DNA from: Antribacter soli
GTDB taxonomy: Bacteria > Actinomycetota > Actinomycetes > Actinomycetales > Cellulomonadaceae
Assembly (NCBI RefSeq): GCF_021568775.1
Contig: NZ_JAKGSG010000035.1
Span: 62,001 to 126,000, forward strand
Reading direction: 5' to 3'
DNA: 64,000 nucleotides
The translations under genes were made by a program, and so were the position numbers. Positions 25,255-33,297 of the stretch are shown in pieces. How positions within the stretch are numbered: the first letter of the stretch is position 1; the number at the start of each line of letters is the position of its first letter. Below the pieces are notes generated by a model. It was not told the DNA's origin. It did not search any database and saw only the letters and a program-made list of their open reading frames with translations.

Positions 25255-26325
25255 TCAGCGCTGGGCCAGGCCGCGGCCGTCCTCCGCGAGCGCGCCGAGA
25301 CGCGACAGCGCACGGTAGTACTTCTTGCGGTAGCCGCCGCGGAGCATCTCGTCCGTGAAGATCCCGGTCGAGCCCTCGCCCCCGAGCAGCACCGGCACGT
25401 CGCGGTCGTAGAGCCGGTCGACCAGCACGACGAGGCGCAGCGCGACGTCCTGACGGGCCACGGCGTGCACACCGGTGAGGGCGACCAGCTCCACGCCGTC
25501 GAGCAGCGCGCCGTAGCGGCTGGGGTGCACGGTGGCGAGGTGCGCGAGCAGGTCGTCGAACCGGTCGAGGGTGGCGCCCGGGCGGGCGGCCGCTGTCGCG
25601 GTCACGGCCGCCTCGTCGAGCGGGGCCGCGTCCGTGACGACCGCGCGGTGCCGGTAGTCCTCGCCGTCCACCCGCATGACCTCGAAGCGCGCCGCGAGGG
25701 CCTGGATCTCCCGGAGGAAGTCCTCGGCGGCGAAGCGGCCCTCGCCCAGCGCCTCGGGCAGCGTGTTGGAGGTGGCCGCGAGCGCCACGCCGCGGTCGGC
25801 GAGCTCGCGCAGGAGGCGGGACATGAGGACGGTGTCGCCCGGGTCGTCGAGCTCGAACTCGTCGATGCAGACGAGCTTCTTTGCCGCGAGCGCCTCGACC
25901 GTGGGCAGGAAGCCCAGGGCGCCGACGAGGTTCGTGTACTCCACGAACGTGCCGTACGCGGCGGCGTCGGTGCCGAGCCGCTCGCCGACCGTGTGCGCGA
26001 GCGACGTGAGCAGGTGCGTCTTGCCGACGCCGAAGCCGCCGTCGAGGTAGACCGCGGGGGCAGCCTTGCGGCGGCCGAACAGGCTGCGCCGGGAGGTCGA
26101 GACCTCGGCGGCGACCTCCTCGAGCCGCGCGACGGTGCGTGCCTGGCTCGGATAGGCGGGGTTGGCGCGGTAGGTCGAGAACCGGGCCCGCGCGAAGTGG
26201 CGCGGGGGCACGAGGTCGGTGACGAGCCGGTCCGCCGGGACGCTGGGTCGTACGGCGGCGAGAGCGCGCACGGCGGCTGCGGCAGGCATCCGGGGCGTCG
26301 TCACGTCGTTCTCGGCAATCGTCAT
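25255..26325 (-). CDS. zapE: AFG1/ZapE-family P-loop ATPase
   Basis: 356 aa, the usual ZapE length. Walker A is GGFGVGKTHLLTSL (about residues 95-108) and Walker B LVCIDEFELDDPGDT. The sensor ATSNTLP and arginine-bearing C-terminal segment GIFTDEMLRGGYRKKYYRAL match the family. In Proteobacteria ZapE works with FtsZ at the divisome; in actinobacteria the role is less clear. ATG 26325 has TAACCT (26339-26334) ending 8 nt upstream, again leaderless. Confidence 0.92.
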   Translation of the reverse strand: MTIAENDVTTPRMPAAAAVRALAAVRPSVPADRLVTDLVPPRHFARARFSTYRANPAYPSQARTVARLEEVAAEVSTSRRSLFGRRKAAPAVYLDGGFGVGKTHLLTSLAHTVGERLGTDAAAYGTFVEYTNLVGALGFLPTVEALAAKKLVCIDEFELDDPGDTVLMSRLLRELADRGVALAATSNTLPEALGEGRFAAEDFLREIQALAARFEVMRVDGEDYRHRAVVTDAAPLDEAAVTATAAARPGATLDRFDDLLAHLATVHPSRYGALLDGVELVALTGVHAVARQDVALRLVVLVDRLYDRDVPVLLGGEGSTGIFTDEMLRGGYRKKYYRALSRLGALAEDGRGLAQR

Positions 26326-26333
26326 GAGGATCT

Positions 26334-26339
26334 AGGTTA
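26334..26339 (-). promoter_or_regulatory. -10 box of zapE (leaderless)
   Basis: TAACCT on the minus strand, 8 nt before the ATG at 26325. Confidence 0.5.
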
Positions 26340-26408
26340 CCGGCGGCCGGACGCTGCCTCGCGTGTCACGTGCGTCACACGCCTCGGCTCCTCGTGGCCC
26401 GGACCGGC

Positions 26409-27128
26409 TCAGGCGGGCGGCTCGCCCGCAAGGTGCACGACGGCGTCCGCGTCGCTCCGGTCCAGCATCTCACCGAGGGCGGCGACCACGCGGGCGGGGT
26501 CGACCGTGCGGGCTGGGGTCTCGTTGCGGTCGTCGGCGGCGACGGCGTCGTCGATGACGAGCTCGTGGAACCGGACGGGGGTGCCGCGCTCGGCCGCCTC
26601 GGTGCGCAGCACCCGCACGAGCATGGACAGGCCTGCTCCGGTCACGCTGATCGCTCCGGAACCGGACATCGCCTCGTGGGAGGCGGCGCCGTTCAGCACG
26701 ATGTACGGCCGTGGGCCGCCGGTGGCCGCCCTCGCCTGGGCCTGGGCCCGGGCCTGGGCAAGGAGCGGTACGAGGGCGCGCGCGGCGAGCAGGTGCGCGG
26801 TCAGGTGGCTCTCGAGCGTCTCGCGCCACACGACGGGGTCGAGCTCGAGCAGGCCCGGCCCCTTGTGCCAGCCCCCGACGGACGCGACGACGCCGCCCGG
26901 CAGGGCCAGCCCCGCGGCCGTGCAGGTCTCCTGCACGGCCGCGGGCAGGGATGCGAGGTCCGTGTACCGGCAGTGGTGCACCCCAGGCGACCGTCCGGCG
27001 TCGGGCAGCGGGCCGCGCGAGGCGGCCAGGACGGGCCGGCCGCCCGCAGCCAGGCCGCGCGCGACCCGGCTGCCGACGAACCCGCCCGCACCGACGACGA
27101 GGACCGGAGTTCCCAGGGGCTCGCCCAT
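26409..27128 (-). CDS. SDR-family NAD(P)-binding oxidoreductase
   Basis: 239 aa. Its Rossmann N-terminus VLVVGAGGFVGSRVARGLA has the GxGGxxG loop of SDR enzymes. The middle keeps NGAASHEAMSGSGAISVTGAG in place of the usual Ser-Tyr-Lys core: no clear YxxxK is present, so it may be a non-classical or inactive member. A short QARAQAQARA run lies near residue 130. It starts 1 bp after the ATP-grasp stop and ends the gnd operon. The substrate is unknown. Confidence 0.75.
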   Translation of the reverse strand: MGEPLGTPVLVVGAGGFVGSRVARGLAAGGRPVLAASRGPLPDAGRSPGVHHCRYTDLASLPAAVQETCTAAGLALPGGVVASVGGWHKGPGLLELDPVVWRETLESHLTAHLLAARALVPLLAQARAQAQARAATGGPRPYIVLNGAASHEAMSGSGAISVTGAGLSMLVRVLRTEAAERGTPVRFHELVIDDAVAADDRNETPARTVDPARVVAALGEMLDRSDADAVVHLAGEPPA

Positions 27129-27129
27129 G

Positions 27130-28434
27130 TCACGTCCCCGTGGAGGTGGGCTCCGGGTAGTACTGGGCGTACTTGCGCCGGTAGTTCTGCGTGACGCCCT
27201 CGACGATGAGGCGGCGCTTGAGGCCGCTGTCGCCGTCGTACTTGAGGGGGTTGACCACGCGGCCGGACGCCTTGAGGCCCTTGAGCCGGTCCCGCAGGGC
27301 CGGGTCGAGCACGTACTTGAGCAGCAGCCCGAACGGCACCACGGTGTACAGGATCTCCTGCACCGCGCGCACGGGCAGGATGGGGCGGCCCAGCACCTGG
27401 TCCTCGATGAGGACGCGCGCCACGTTGGCGCCGCCCGCCGTGACGTAGTAGTTGTTCCGGCCGATGCGGGGGTTCACCTCGAAGTACACGTGACGGCCCG
27501 TACGGGGGTCGAGCTTGTAGTCGAAGTTCGCGAAGCCCACGTAGCCGGTCGCGTCGAGGAAGCGGGTGGCAGCCTCCATGGCGTCGTCGTACGGCTCGAC
27601 GAGGATCGCCGCCGGGATGCCGAGCGTGCCGGGCGTGTGCTCCTCGAGCAGGACCCGGCCCGTCGCGAGCAGCGTGACGGTGCCCGTGGTGTCGCGGTAC
27701 GCCGTCAGGGAGCGCATCTGGGTCTCGTCACCCGGGATGAACTCCTGGACGAGGAGGGCGCTCGGGTAGCCGGCGTCGACCAGGTGGCCGATGAGCTCGT
27801 CGAGCTCGGCGCGGGTCTCCACGTGGTGGATCTTCGCCTTGCCCGGGAAGCTCACGTGATGCCAGTCGGCCGAGCTGGACGGCTTGGCCACGACCGGGAA
27901 GTCCAGGTCGAACTGCATGGCCGGCACGGACGCCCGGCCACCGGTCGACACGACCATCGGCACGTTCACCACGACGGTGCGCGGCGTGGGGATGCCGAGC
28001 TGGTCGCAGACGTTCGCGAAGCCCTCCTTGGTGCTGACCTGCTCCAGCACCTCGAGCGACGGGTACGGCGTGACGTAGCCCGCCGCCTCCAGCCGGTCGC
28101 GGTTCTGGATGACCGTCCGCACGAACCAGTCGGCGTTGGTGAGGAGCACCTTGTGCTTGCCGGGGTTCTCGACCGCCACCTTCTCCAGGGAGGTCAGGAA
28201 CGTCTCGGTGTCGTCCATGTCGGGCACGACGAGGTTCGTGACGATCGCCGAGTCCTGCATCGGGCGCGTGGCGACCGTGGAGATGACCACCGCCGTCGCG
28301 CCGTACTGCTCGTGGAAGGCGCGGCACAGGGCGTACATCCCGATGTCGCCACCGATGCCCACCACCATGAGATTGTCGCCGTCCAGCACGGACGGGCTGC
28401 CGCCGGGGGTCATGTCGCGGGGGAAGCCCCTCAC
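27130..28434 (-). CDS. ATP-grasp carboxylate-amine ligase, AslA (D-aspartate ligase)-like
   Basis: 434 aa. The start VVGIGGDIGMYALCRAFHE resembles the N-terminus of D-aspartate ligases (Aslfm type). The ATP-grasp core follows: FPVVAKPSSSADW, LLVQEFIPGDETQMR, and the metal-binding FEVNPRIGRNN. Such enzymes attach a D-amino acid to the Lys side chain of the peptidoglycan precursor through an acyl-phosphate. GTG 28434 overlaps the gnd stop (GTGA) and has GGAGG 7 nt upstream; ATG 28413 is a weaker alternative. femX 3.6 kb away supports a cell-wall bridge role (inference). Confidence 0.78.
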   Translation of the reverse strand: MRGFPRDMTPGGSPSVLDGDNLMVVGIGGDIGMYALCRAFHEQYGATAVVISTVATRPMQDSAIVTNLVVPDMDDTETFLTSLEKVAVENPGKHKVLLTNADWFVRTVIQNRDRLEAAGYVTPYPSLEVLEQVSTKEGFANVCDQLGIPTPRTVVVNVPMVVSTGGRASVPAMQFDLDFPVVAKPSSSADWHHVSFPGKAKIHHVETRAELDELIGHLVDAGYPSALLVQEFIPGDETQMRSLTAYRDTTGTVTLLATGRVLLEEHTPGTLGIPAAILVEPYDDAMEAATRFLDATGYVGFANFDYKLDPRTGRHVYFEVNPRIGRNNYYVTAGGANVARVLIEDQVLGRPILPVRAVQEILYTVVPFGLLLKYVLDPALRDRLKGLKASGRVVNPLKYDGDSGLKRRLIVEGVTQNYRRKYAQYYPEPTSTGT

Positions 28435-29867
28435 GCCTCGACCTCCGTGCGGTCGCCCGACCACTGCGTGTGGAACGTACCGTCGCGGTCGACCCGCTTG
28501 TAGGTGTGCGCGCCGAAGAAGTCGCGCTGGGCCTGCACCAGGGCGGCCGGCAGTCGCTCGGCCCGCACGCCGTCGTAGTACGCGAGCGAGGACGAGAACG
28601 CCGGCGCGGGCACGCCGTTCTGCGCGGCGCCGGCGACGATGCGGCGCCAGGCCGCGAGCCCGTTGCCCACCGCGTCCGTGAAGTACGGGTCGGCAAGGAG
28701 CAGCGGCAGGTTCGCGTCGCGCTCGTACGCCTCCGTGATGCGGTTGAGGAAGCGGGCACGGATGATGCAGCCGCCGCGCCAGATGCGGGCCATGGCACCG
28801 CGGTCGATGTCCCAGCTGTTCTCCAGCGACGCCGCCGCGATCTGGTCGAAGCCCTGCGAGTACGCCACGACCTTGCTGGCGTACAGCGCCAGGCGCACGT
28901 CCTCGATGAACGCGTCGCGGTCCTTGACCTCCCAGGCCTGCGCGTGCGCGGGCAGGGCGGCGCGCCCGGCCTCGCGCTGCGGCACGGAGCCGGACAGCGC
29001 GCGGGCGAACGTCGCCTCGGCGATACCGGTGATCGGCACACCCAGGTCGAGGCCGTTCTGCACCGTCCAGCGGCCGGTCCCCTTCTGCTCCGCCTGGTCG
29101 AGCACGATGTCGACGAACGCCCGGCCCGTCTCCGCGTCCACGTGCTGCAGCACGTCGGCGGTGATCTCGATGAGGAACGACTCGAGGTCGCCCGTGTTCC
29201 ACTGCGCGAAGATCTCGCCGATCTCCCGCGCGGAGGCACCCAGCCCCTGGCGCAGCAGGTCGTACGCCTCGGCGATGAGCTGCATGTCGGCGTACTCGAT
29301 GCCGTTGTGCACCATCTTGACGAAGTGCCCGGCGCCGTCGGGGCCCACGTACGTCGCGCACGGCACGCCGTCGACCTTCGCGGAGATGTCCTCGAGGATC
29401 GGCCCGAGGGACTCGTAGGACTCCCGCGTTCCGCCCGGCATGATCGACGGGCCGTTCAGCGCGCCCTCCTCGCCGCCGGACACGCCCGTGCCGACGAAGT
29501 GCAGGCCCTGGGCCCGCAGCGCGTTCTCGCGGCGGATCGTGTCCGGGAAGTGGGCGTTCCCGGCGTCGACGACGATGTCGCCCTCCTCGAGGAGCGGCAC
29601 CAGCTCGTCGATCACCGCGTCCGTCGGCCCACCGGCCTTGACCATGATCACGACCTTGCGGGGGCGCTCGAGCGACGCCACGAAGTCCGCCATCGACTCG
29701 GACGGCACGAAGTCGCCCTCGTGACCCGCCTCCGCGATCAGCGACTCGGTCTTGGCGTACGAGCGGTTGTGCACCGCGACCGTGTACCCGTGGCGCGCGA
29801 AGTTCCGGGCGAGGTTGCGGCCCATGACCGCGAGCCCGGTGACGCCGATCTGTGCGCGTGCTGACAT
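28431..29867 (-). CDS. gnd: 6-phosphogluconate dehydrogenase, decarboxylating
   Basis: 478 aa, full length. Motifs: IGVTGLAVMGRNLARN (Rossmann; NRS after it favours NADP), GTGVSGGEEGA, HFVKMVHNGIEYADMQ with the catalytic Lys-Asn, and KGTGRWT. It oxidises 6-phosphogluconate to ribulose 5-phosphate and CO2, giving NADPH in the pentose phosphate pathway. It heads an operon with the ATP-grasp ligase and SDR. ATG 29867 has an AAGGAG site; a TAGGCT -10 lies at 29936-29931. Confidence 0.96.
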   Translation of the reverse strand: MSARAQIGVTGLAVMGRNLARNFARHGYTVAVHNRSYAKTESLIAEAGHEGDFVPSESMADFVASLERPRKVVIMVKAGGPTDAVIDELVPLLEEGDIVVDAGNAHFPDTIRRENALRAQGLHFVGTGVSGGEEGALNGPSIMPGGTRESYESLGPILEDISAKVDGVPCATYVGPDGAGHFVKMVHNGIEYADMQLIAEAYDLLRQGLGASAREIGEIFAQWNTGDLESFLIEITADVLQHVDAETGRAFVDIVLDQAEQKGTGRWTVQNGLDLGVPITGIAEATFARALSGSVPQREAGRAALPAHAQAWEVKDRDAFIEDVRLALYASKVVAYSQGFDQIAAASLENSWDIDRGAMARIWRGGCIIRARFLNRITEAYERDANLPLLLADPYFTDAVGNGLAAWRRIVAGAAQNGVPAPAFSSSLAYYDGVRAERLPAALVQAQRDFFGAHTYKRVDRDGTFHTQWSGDRTEVEA

Positions 29868-29930
29868 GACTTGCCTGCTCCTTCGAGTCGGTACGGGCGT
29901 GCGGCGCGGCCGCGCCATGGGCCCGTGGTC

Positions 29931-29936
29931 AGCCTA
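29931..29936 (-). promoter_or_regulatory. Candidate -10 of the gnd operon
   Basis: TAGGCT on the minus strand, about 64 nt before the gnd ATG, so unlike most genes here gnd has a leader with an AAGGAG ribosome site. Confidence 0.45.
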
Positions 29937-30050
29937 GTGGCCCGACGCCGGAGCTCACCTCGGGCGTCCACAGGCCGTCCGCCGGGGCGCCGAGAGGTCA
30001 CGATCCGGCGACACCGGCGCGTGGTGTGTCGTCGCGACGCGCCGTGCGCG

Positions 30051-30056
30051 TACCGT
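30051..30056 (+). promoter_or_regulatory. -10 box of the DUF3000 gene (leaderless)
   Basis: TACCGT ends 6 nt before the GTG at 30063. Confidence 0.6.
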
Positions 30057-30062
30057 GCTGAC

Positions 30063-30710
30063 GTGACCAGTGGCCCGCCCGCCGGCGTCCCTGCCGACTT
30101 CGTCGCAGCGCTCGACGCCCTGCGCAGCCAGGCGCTGCGCCCCGAGGTCCACCTCACCGAGATTCCCGCCCCGGTGCGCGTCGCCCCGTACAGCGTGGCG
30201 CTCAGCGCCGACGTCGTACCGGGCGCCCCCGAGGGGTCGCACTTCCACGACGACGACGAGGCGCTCGCCACCGGCCGCTTCGTCCTGCTGCACGATCCGG
30301 CGGGCCAGGAGGCCTGGCACGGCACCTTCCGGGTGGTGACGCTCGTGCGGGCGACGCTCGAGCCGGAGATGGCTGCCGACCCGCTCCTCGCAGACATCGC
30401 CTGGGCCTGGGTCACCGAGTGCCTGGAGGGGGCGGGCCTCGACCTCGGGCTGGACGTCCGCGCCGAGGGCGGCACCGTCACACGCGTGCTCTCCCGCTCG
30501 TTCGGGGCGCTCGCCGGCACGCCCGACGCCGTCGACCTCGAGATCCGCGCGTCGTGGACGCCGACCGACCTGAACCTCGGCGCCCACCTCGCCGCGTGGG
30601 CCGCGCTCCTGTCCACGGCCGCCGGGCTGCCCCCGCTCCCGGTCGGCGTCACGACGCTGACCAGGCGCTTTGCCAGCCGTGCACCCCGCCGCCCTACGGT
30701 GGGTCCATGA
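30063..30710 (+). CDS. DUF3000 family protein
   Basis: 215 aa. FVAALDALRSQALRPEVHLT near the N-terminus, GRFVLLHDPAGQEAWHGTFR and IAWAWVTECLEGAG are characteristic of DUF3000, an actinobacterial family usually found directly before rnd, as here (ATGA overlap). It is soluble with no known activity. The stable coupling with RNase D hints at a shared RNA-related job, but nothing in the sequence proves it. Confidence 0.85.
   Translation: MTSGPPAGVPADFVAALDALRSQALRPEVHLTEIPAPVRVAPYSVALSADVVPGAPEGSHFHDDDEALATGRFVLLHDPAGQEAWHGTFRVVTLVRATLEPEMAADPLLADIAWAWVTECLEGAGLDLGLDVRAEGGTVTRVLSRSFGALAGTPDAVDLEIRASWTPTDLNLGAHLAAWAALLSTAAGLPPLPVGVTTLTRRFASRAPRRPTVGP
30695..30700 (+). promoter_or_regulatory. Internal -10 before rnd
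   Basis: TACGGT ends 6 nt before the rnd ATG at 30707, so rnd may also be made from its own leaderless transcript in addition to coupling with DUF3000. Confidence 0.45.
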
Positions 30711-31978
30711 GCACCACCCAGTCCGCCTTGCCCGAGCCGACGCAGGTCCCGGGTGACGCGGCGGGCGGGGTGAGCGCCGACGTCGTCCCCCTGACCGAAC
30801 CTGCCGACGGGCTGCCGCCCGTCGTCGAGACGCCCGCCGCCCTCGCGCTCGTCGTGGAGGCGTTCGCCGCGGGCACCGGCCCCGTGGCCGCCGACGCCGA
30901 GCGGGCGTCCGGCTACCGCTACGGCCAGGCGACGTACCTCGTGCAGCTGCGGCGCGCCGGTGCGGGCACCGCGCTCGTCGACCCGGTCCGCGTGCCGGAC
31001 CTCTCCGCGCTCGGCGAGGCCCTGGGTGACGCCGAGCTCGTGCTGCACGCCGCGTCCCAGGACCTGCCCGGCCTCGCCGAGCACGGGATCCGTCCGGCGC
31101 GGATCTTCGACACCGAGCTCGCCGCCCGGCTCCTGGGGATGGAGCGGGTGGGGCTCGCCGCCGTCGTCGCCGACGTGCTGGGGCTGGGCCTGGCCAAGGA
31201 GCACTCCGCCGTCGACTGGTCCACCCGGCCGCTGCCCGAGGACTGGCTGCGCTACGCCGCCCTGGACGTCGAGGTGCTCGTGGAGCTGCGCGACCGGCTC
31301 GCCGAGCGGCTGGAGGTCGCGGGCAAGGCGGACTGGGCCGCGCAGGAGTTCGAGGCCGTGCGCCTCGCGCCCCCGCCCGCGCCCCGGGTGGACCCCTGGC
31401 GCCGCACCTCCGGCATGCACGTGCTGCGCGAGGCGCGCCAGATGGCCGTCGTCCGGTCCCTCTGGCGCGCCCGCGACGCGAGCGCCCGCGCGCGCGACGT
31501 CTCCCCCGGCCGCGTCCTGCCCGACCGCGCGATCGTCGCCGCCGCCCGCACCCTGCCCCGGTCGGTCCCGCAGCTCGTCGCCATCCCGGAGTTCGCGGGC
31601 AAGGGCACCCGCCGGCGCGCCGCCTACTGGCAGCACGCCATCGACGAGGCGCTCGCCCTGCCGGCCGAGACCCTGCCGTCGGTGCGCGGCCCGCGCACCG
31701 ACGCGCCGCCGCCGCCGCGCGGCTGGGCCGACCGCGACCCTGCCGCCGCCCGGCGCCTGACCGTCTCGCGCGACATCGTGACCGCGCTCTCGGAGAAGCT
31801 CGCCGTACCCGTGGAGAACCTCCTGCAGCCCGACGCCCTGCGCCGGCTGTGCTGGACCCCGCCGCAGCCGACCGACACCGAGTCCGTCGCCGCGTTCCTG
31901 CGCGACCGCGGCGCGCGCGAGTGGCAGGTCGGCCTCCTGGCGGAGCCGATCGCGGAGGCGTTCGGGCACTCCGGATAG
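30707..31978 (+). CDS. rnd: Ribonuclease D / HRDC-domain 3'-5' exonuclease
   Basis: 423 aa. The DEDD exonuclease domain covers about residues 40-215: VAADAERASGYRYG (DE replaced by DAE as usual in actinobacteria), HAASQDLPGL, FDTELAARLLG, and YAALDVEVLVEL. A HRDC domain follows at about 245-325 (MAVVRSLWRARD). It trims structured RNA 3' ends such as tRNA precursors. Its TAG stop forms the start of the femX -10 (31976-31981). Confidence 0.9.
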   Translation: MSTTQSALPEPTQVPGDAAGGVSADVVPLTEPADGLPPVVETPAALALVVEAFAAGTGPVAADAERASGYRYGQATYLVQLRRAGAGTALVDPVRVPDLSALGEALGDAELVLHAASQDLPGLAEHGIRPARIFDTELAARLLGMERVGLAAVVADVLGLGLAKEHSAVDWSTRPLPEDWLRYAALDVEVLVELRDRLAERLEVAGKADWAAQEFEAVRLAPPPAPRVDPWRRTSGMHVLREARQMAVVRSLWRARDASARARDVSPGRVLPDRAIVAAARTLPRSVPQLVAIPEFAGKGTRRRAAYWQHAIDEALALPAETLPSVRGPRTDAPPPPRGWADRDPAAARRLTVSRDIVTALSEKLAVPVENLLQPDALRRLCWTPPQPTDTESVAAFLRDRGAREWQVGLLAEPIAEAFGHSG

Positions 31979-31981
31979 AGT
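31976..31981 (+). promoter_or_regulatory. -10 box of femX, made from the rnd stop codon
   Basis: TAGAGT begins with the TAG stop of rnd (31976-31978) and ends 7 nt before ATG 31989. Confidence 0.6.
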
Positions 31982-31988
31982 TTGTGCC

Positions 31989-33068
31989 ATGTCCGTTCTG
32001 CCCCCTGTGCTGCCTTCCGGTCCGCTCACCGGCCCCCTCGCCGTCGACATCGTCACCGACCGCGTCGCCTGGGACCGCGAGGTCCTGGCGCTCGGCGGCC
32101 ACCCGCTCCAGCTCTGGGGCTGGGGCGAGGTCAAGGCGGCGGGCGCCTGGAGGGCGCACCGGCTGCGGGTGATGCTCCCCGGCGGGGCGACGGCGGGGCT
32201 CGCGCAGGTGCTGGTCCGGCCGCTGCCGGCGCAGTTCAGGGCGCTCTCCTACGTGCCGCGCGGACCGGTCGTCGCCCACCGCTACGGCGGCGAGACGGCG
32301 AAGGTGGTCTACGGCGTCGGTGACGACGACACGCGCGCGGCCGTCAGCCAGGCCGTCACGGACTGGTGCCGCGAGAACGTGGGTGGGGTCGGCATCACCC
32401 TCGAGCCCGACTGGCCCGCCGGCACCCGCCTGGAGCTGCCCGGGCGCCGGTACGCGCCGAACCAGATCCTGATCCCGAGCACGCTGATCCTGGACCTCAC
32501 CAAGCCCGCCGACGAGCTCCTCGCGGGCATGCGCAAGTCCACCCGGTACGAGATCCGCAAGGGCAGCCGCGCGGGCCTCGACATCCGCCGGGTCACGGAC
32601 GACAAGGAGGTGCTGCGCGTGCTCGACGTCTACAAGGAGACCGCCGAGCGGGCCGGCTTCGCCATCCACTCCGACGAGTACTACCTCGACGTCCACCGGT
32701 CGCTGGGCGACAAGTCCGTGCTGGTGGCCACTTACGTCGACGACGTGCCCGCGTGCTTCGCGTGGTGCGTGAACTCGGCCAGCACATCGTTCCTGCTGTA
32801 CGGCGGCGGCAACGACGCCGGCCGCAAGGCCACGGCCACCGCGCCGACCTACTGGCGCACCATCGAGATCGCCCAGGAGGCCGGCCTCGTCCGGTACGAC
32901 ATGAACGGCCTGCTCAACGACGGGATCAGCGAGTTCAAGCGCAGCTTCGCGCAGCATACGGACGAGCTCGTCGGCTCCATCGACGTGCCGTTCTCGCGCT
33001 GGTACTCCACCTGGAACAGCGCGCTGCCGACGGCGAAGAAGGTCGTCCGCAAGCTCCGCGGGCACTGA
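31989..33068 (+). CDS. FemABX peptidoglycan interpeptide-bridge aminoacyltransferase
   Basis: 359 aa, FemAB/FemX fold (two GNAT-like domains). Typical pieces are LQLWGWGEVKAAGAW, LSYVPRGPV, LILDLTKPADELLAGMRKST with RYEIRKGSRAG, and YDMNGLLNDGISEFKRSF, where FKxxF is the family's C-terminal signature. Fem enzymes use aminoacyl-tRNA to add L-amino acids to the stem-peptide lysine of the lipid precursor at the inner membrane face. Together with the ATP-grasp ligase it fits an L-Lys-X-D-Asp/Glu bridge as known in related Micrococcales. Confidence 0.88.
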   Translation: MSVLPPVLPSGPLTGPLAVDIVTDRVAWDREVLALGGHPLQLWGWGEVKAAGAWRAHRLRVMLPGGATAGLAQVLVRPLPAQFRALSYVPRGPVVAHRYGGETAKVVYGVGDDDTRAAVSQAVTDWCRENVGGVGITLEPDWPAGTRLELPGRRYAPNQILIPSTLILDLTKPADELLAGMRKSTRYEIRKGSRAGLDIRRVTDDKEVLRVLDVYKETAERAGFAIHSDEYYLDVHRSLGDKSVLVATYVDDVPACFAWCVNSASTSFLLYGGGNDAGRKATATAPTYWRTIEIAQEAGLVRYDMNGLLNDGISEFKRSFAQHTDELVGSIDVPFSRWYSTWNSALPTAKKVVRKLRGH

Positions 33069-33086
33069 CCGCCCCCTTGCCGTCCG

Positions 33087-33132
33087 GTTGTCAGAAGATC
33101 CCCTGTCCATGCACCGGGGATCTTCTGACAAC
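33087..33132. terminator. Long hairpin terminator after femX
   Basis: Perfect 17-bp inverted repeat (33087-33103 with 33116-33132), 12-nt loop, 18 nt after the femX stop. There is no U tract. Confidence 0.75.
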
Positions 33133-33155
33133 CCAGGGCGGCGCGACCCTCGACG

Positions 33156-33170
33156 TGATACTGCGTATCA
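33156..33170. promoter_or_regulatory. Candidate operator upstream of fadAB
   Basis: Perfect palindrome TGATAC-TGC-GTATCA in the 165 bp before fadA. A likely -10, TAGCGT, follows at 33235-33240. The binding regulator is unknown. Confidence 0.4.
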
Positions 33171-33297
33171 TGCTCGGACCGCATTTGCGCGGACCCCGTC
33201 TCACCAAGTGCGTGCTTTTTACCGATACCCGCGGTAGCGTGTAACGCGTGAGAGCGGCGTCGCTCACGGACGCCGCCGTCCCTACCCAGGAGCTGCC

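Noticed and set aside
24850-28503. A 1217-codon open frame on the plus strand across zapE, the SDR and the ATP-grasp gene
   Set aside because: It is antisense to three well-supported genes, has no recognisable domain and is full of Arg/His/Gly runs, as expected from antisense reading of GC-rich codons.
29955-33131. A 1058-codon open frame on the minus strand opposite DUF3000, rnd and femX
   Set aside because: Same reason: the plus-strand genes have clear families, catalytic motifs and promoters; the opposite frame is low-complexity.
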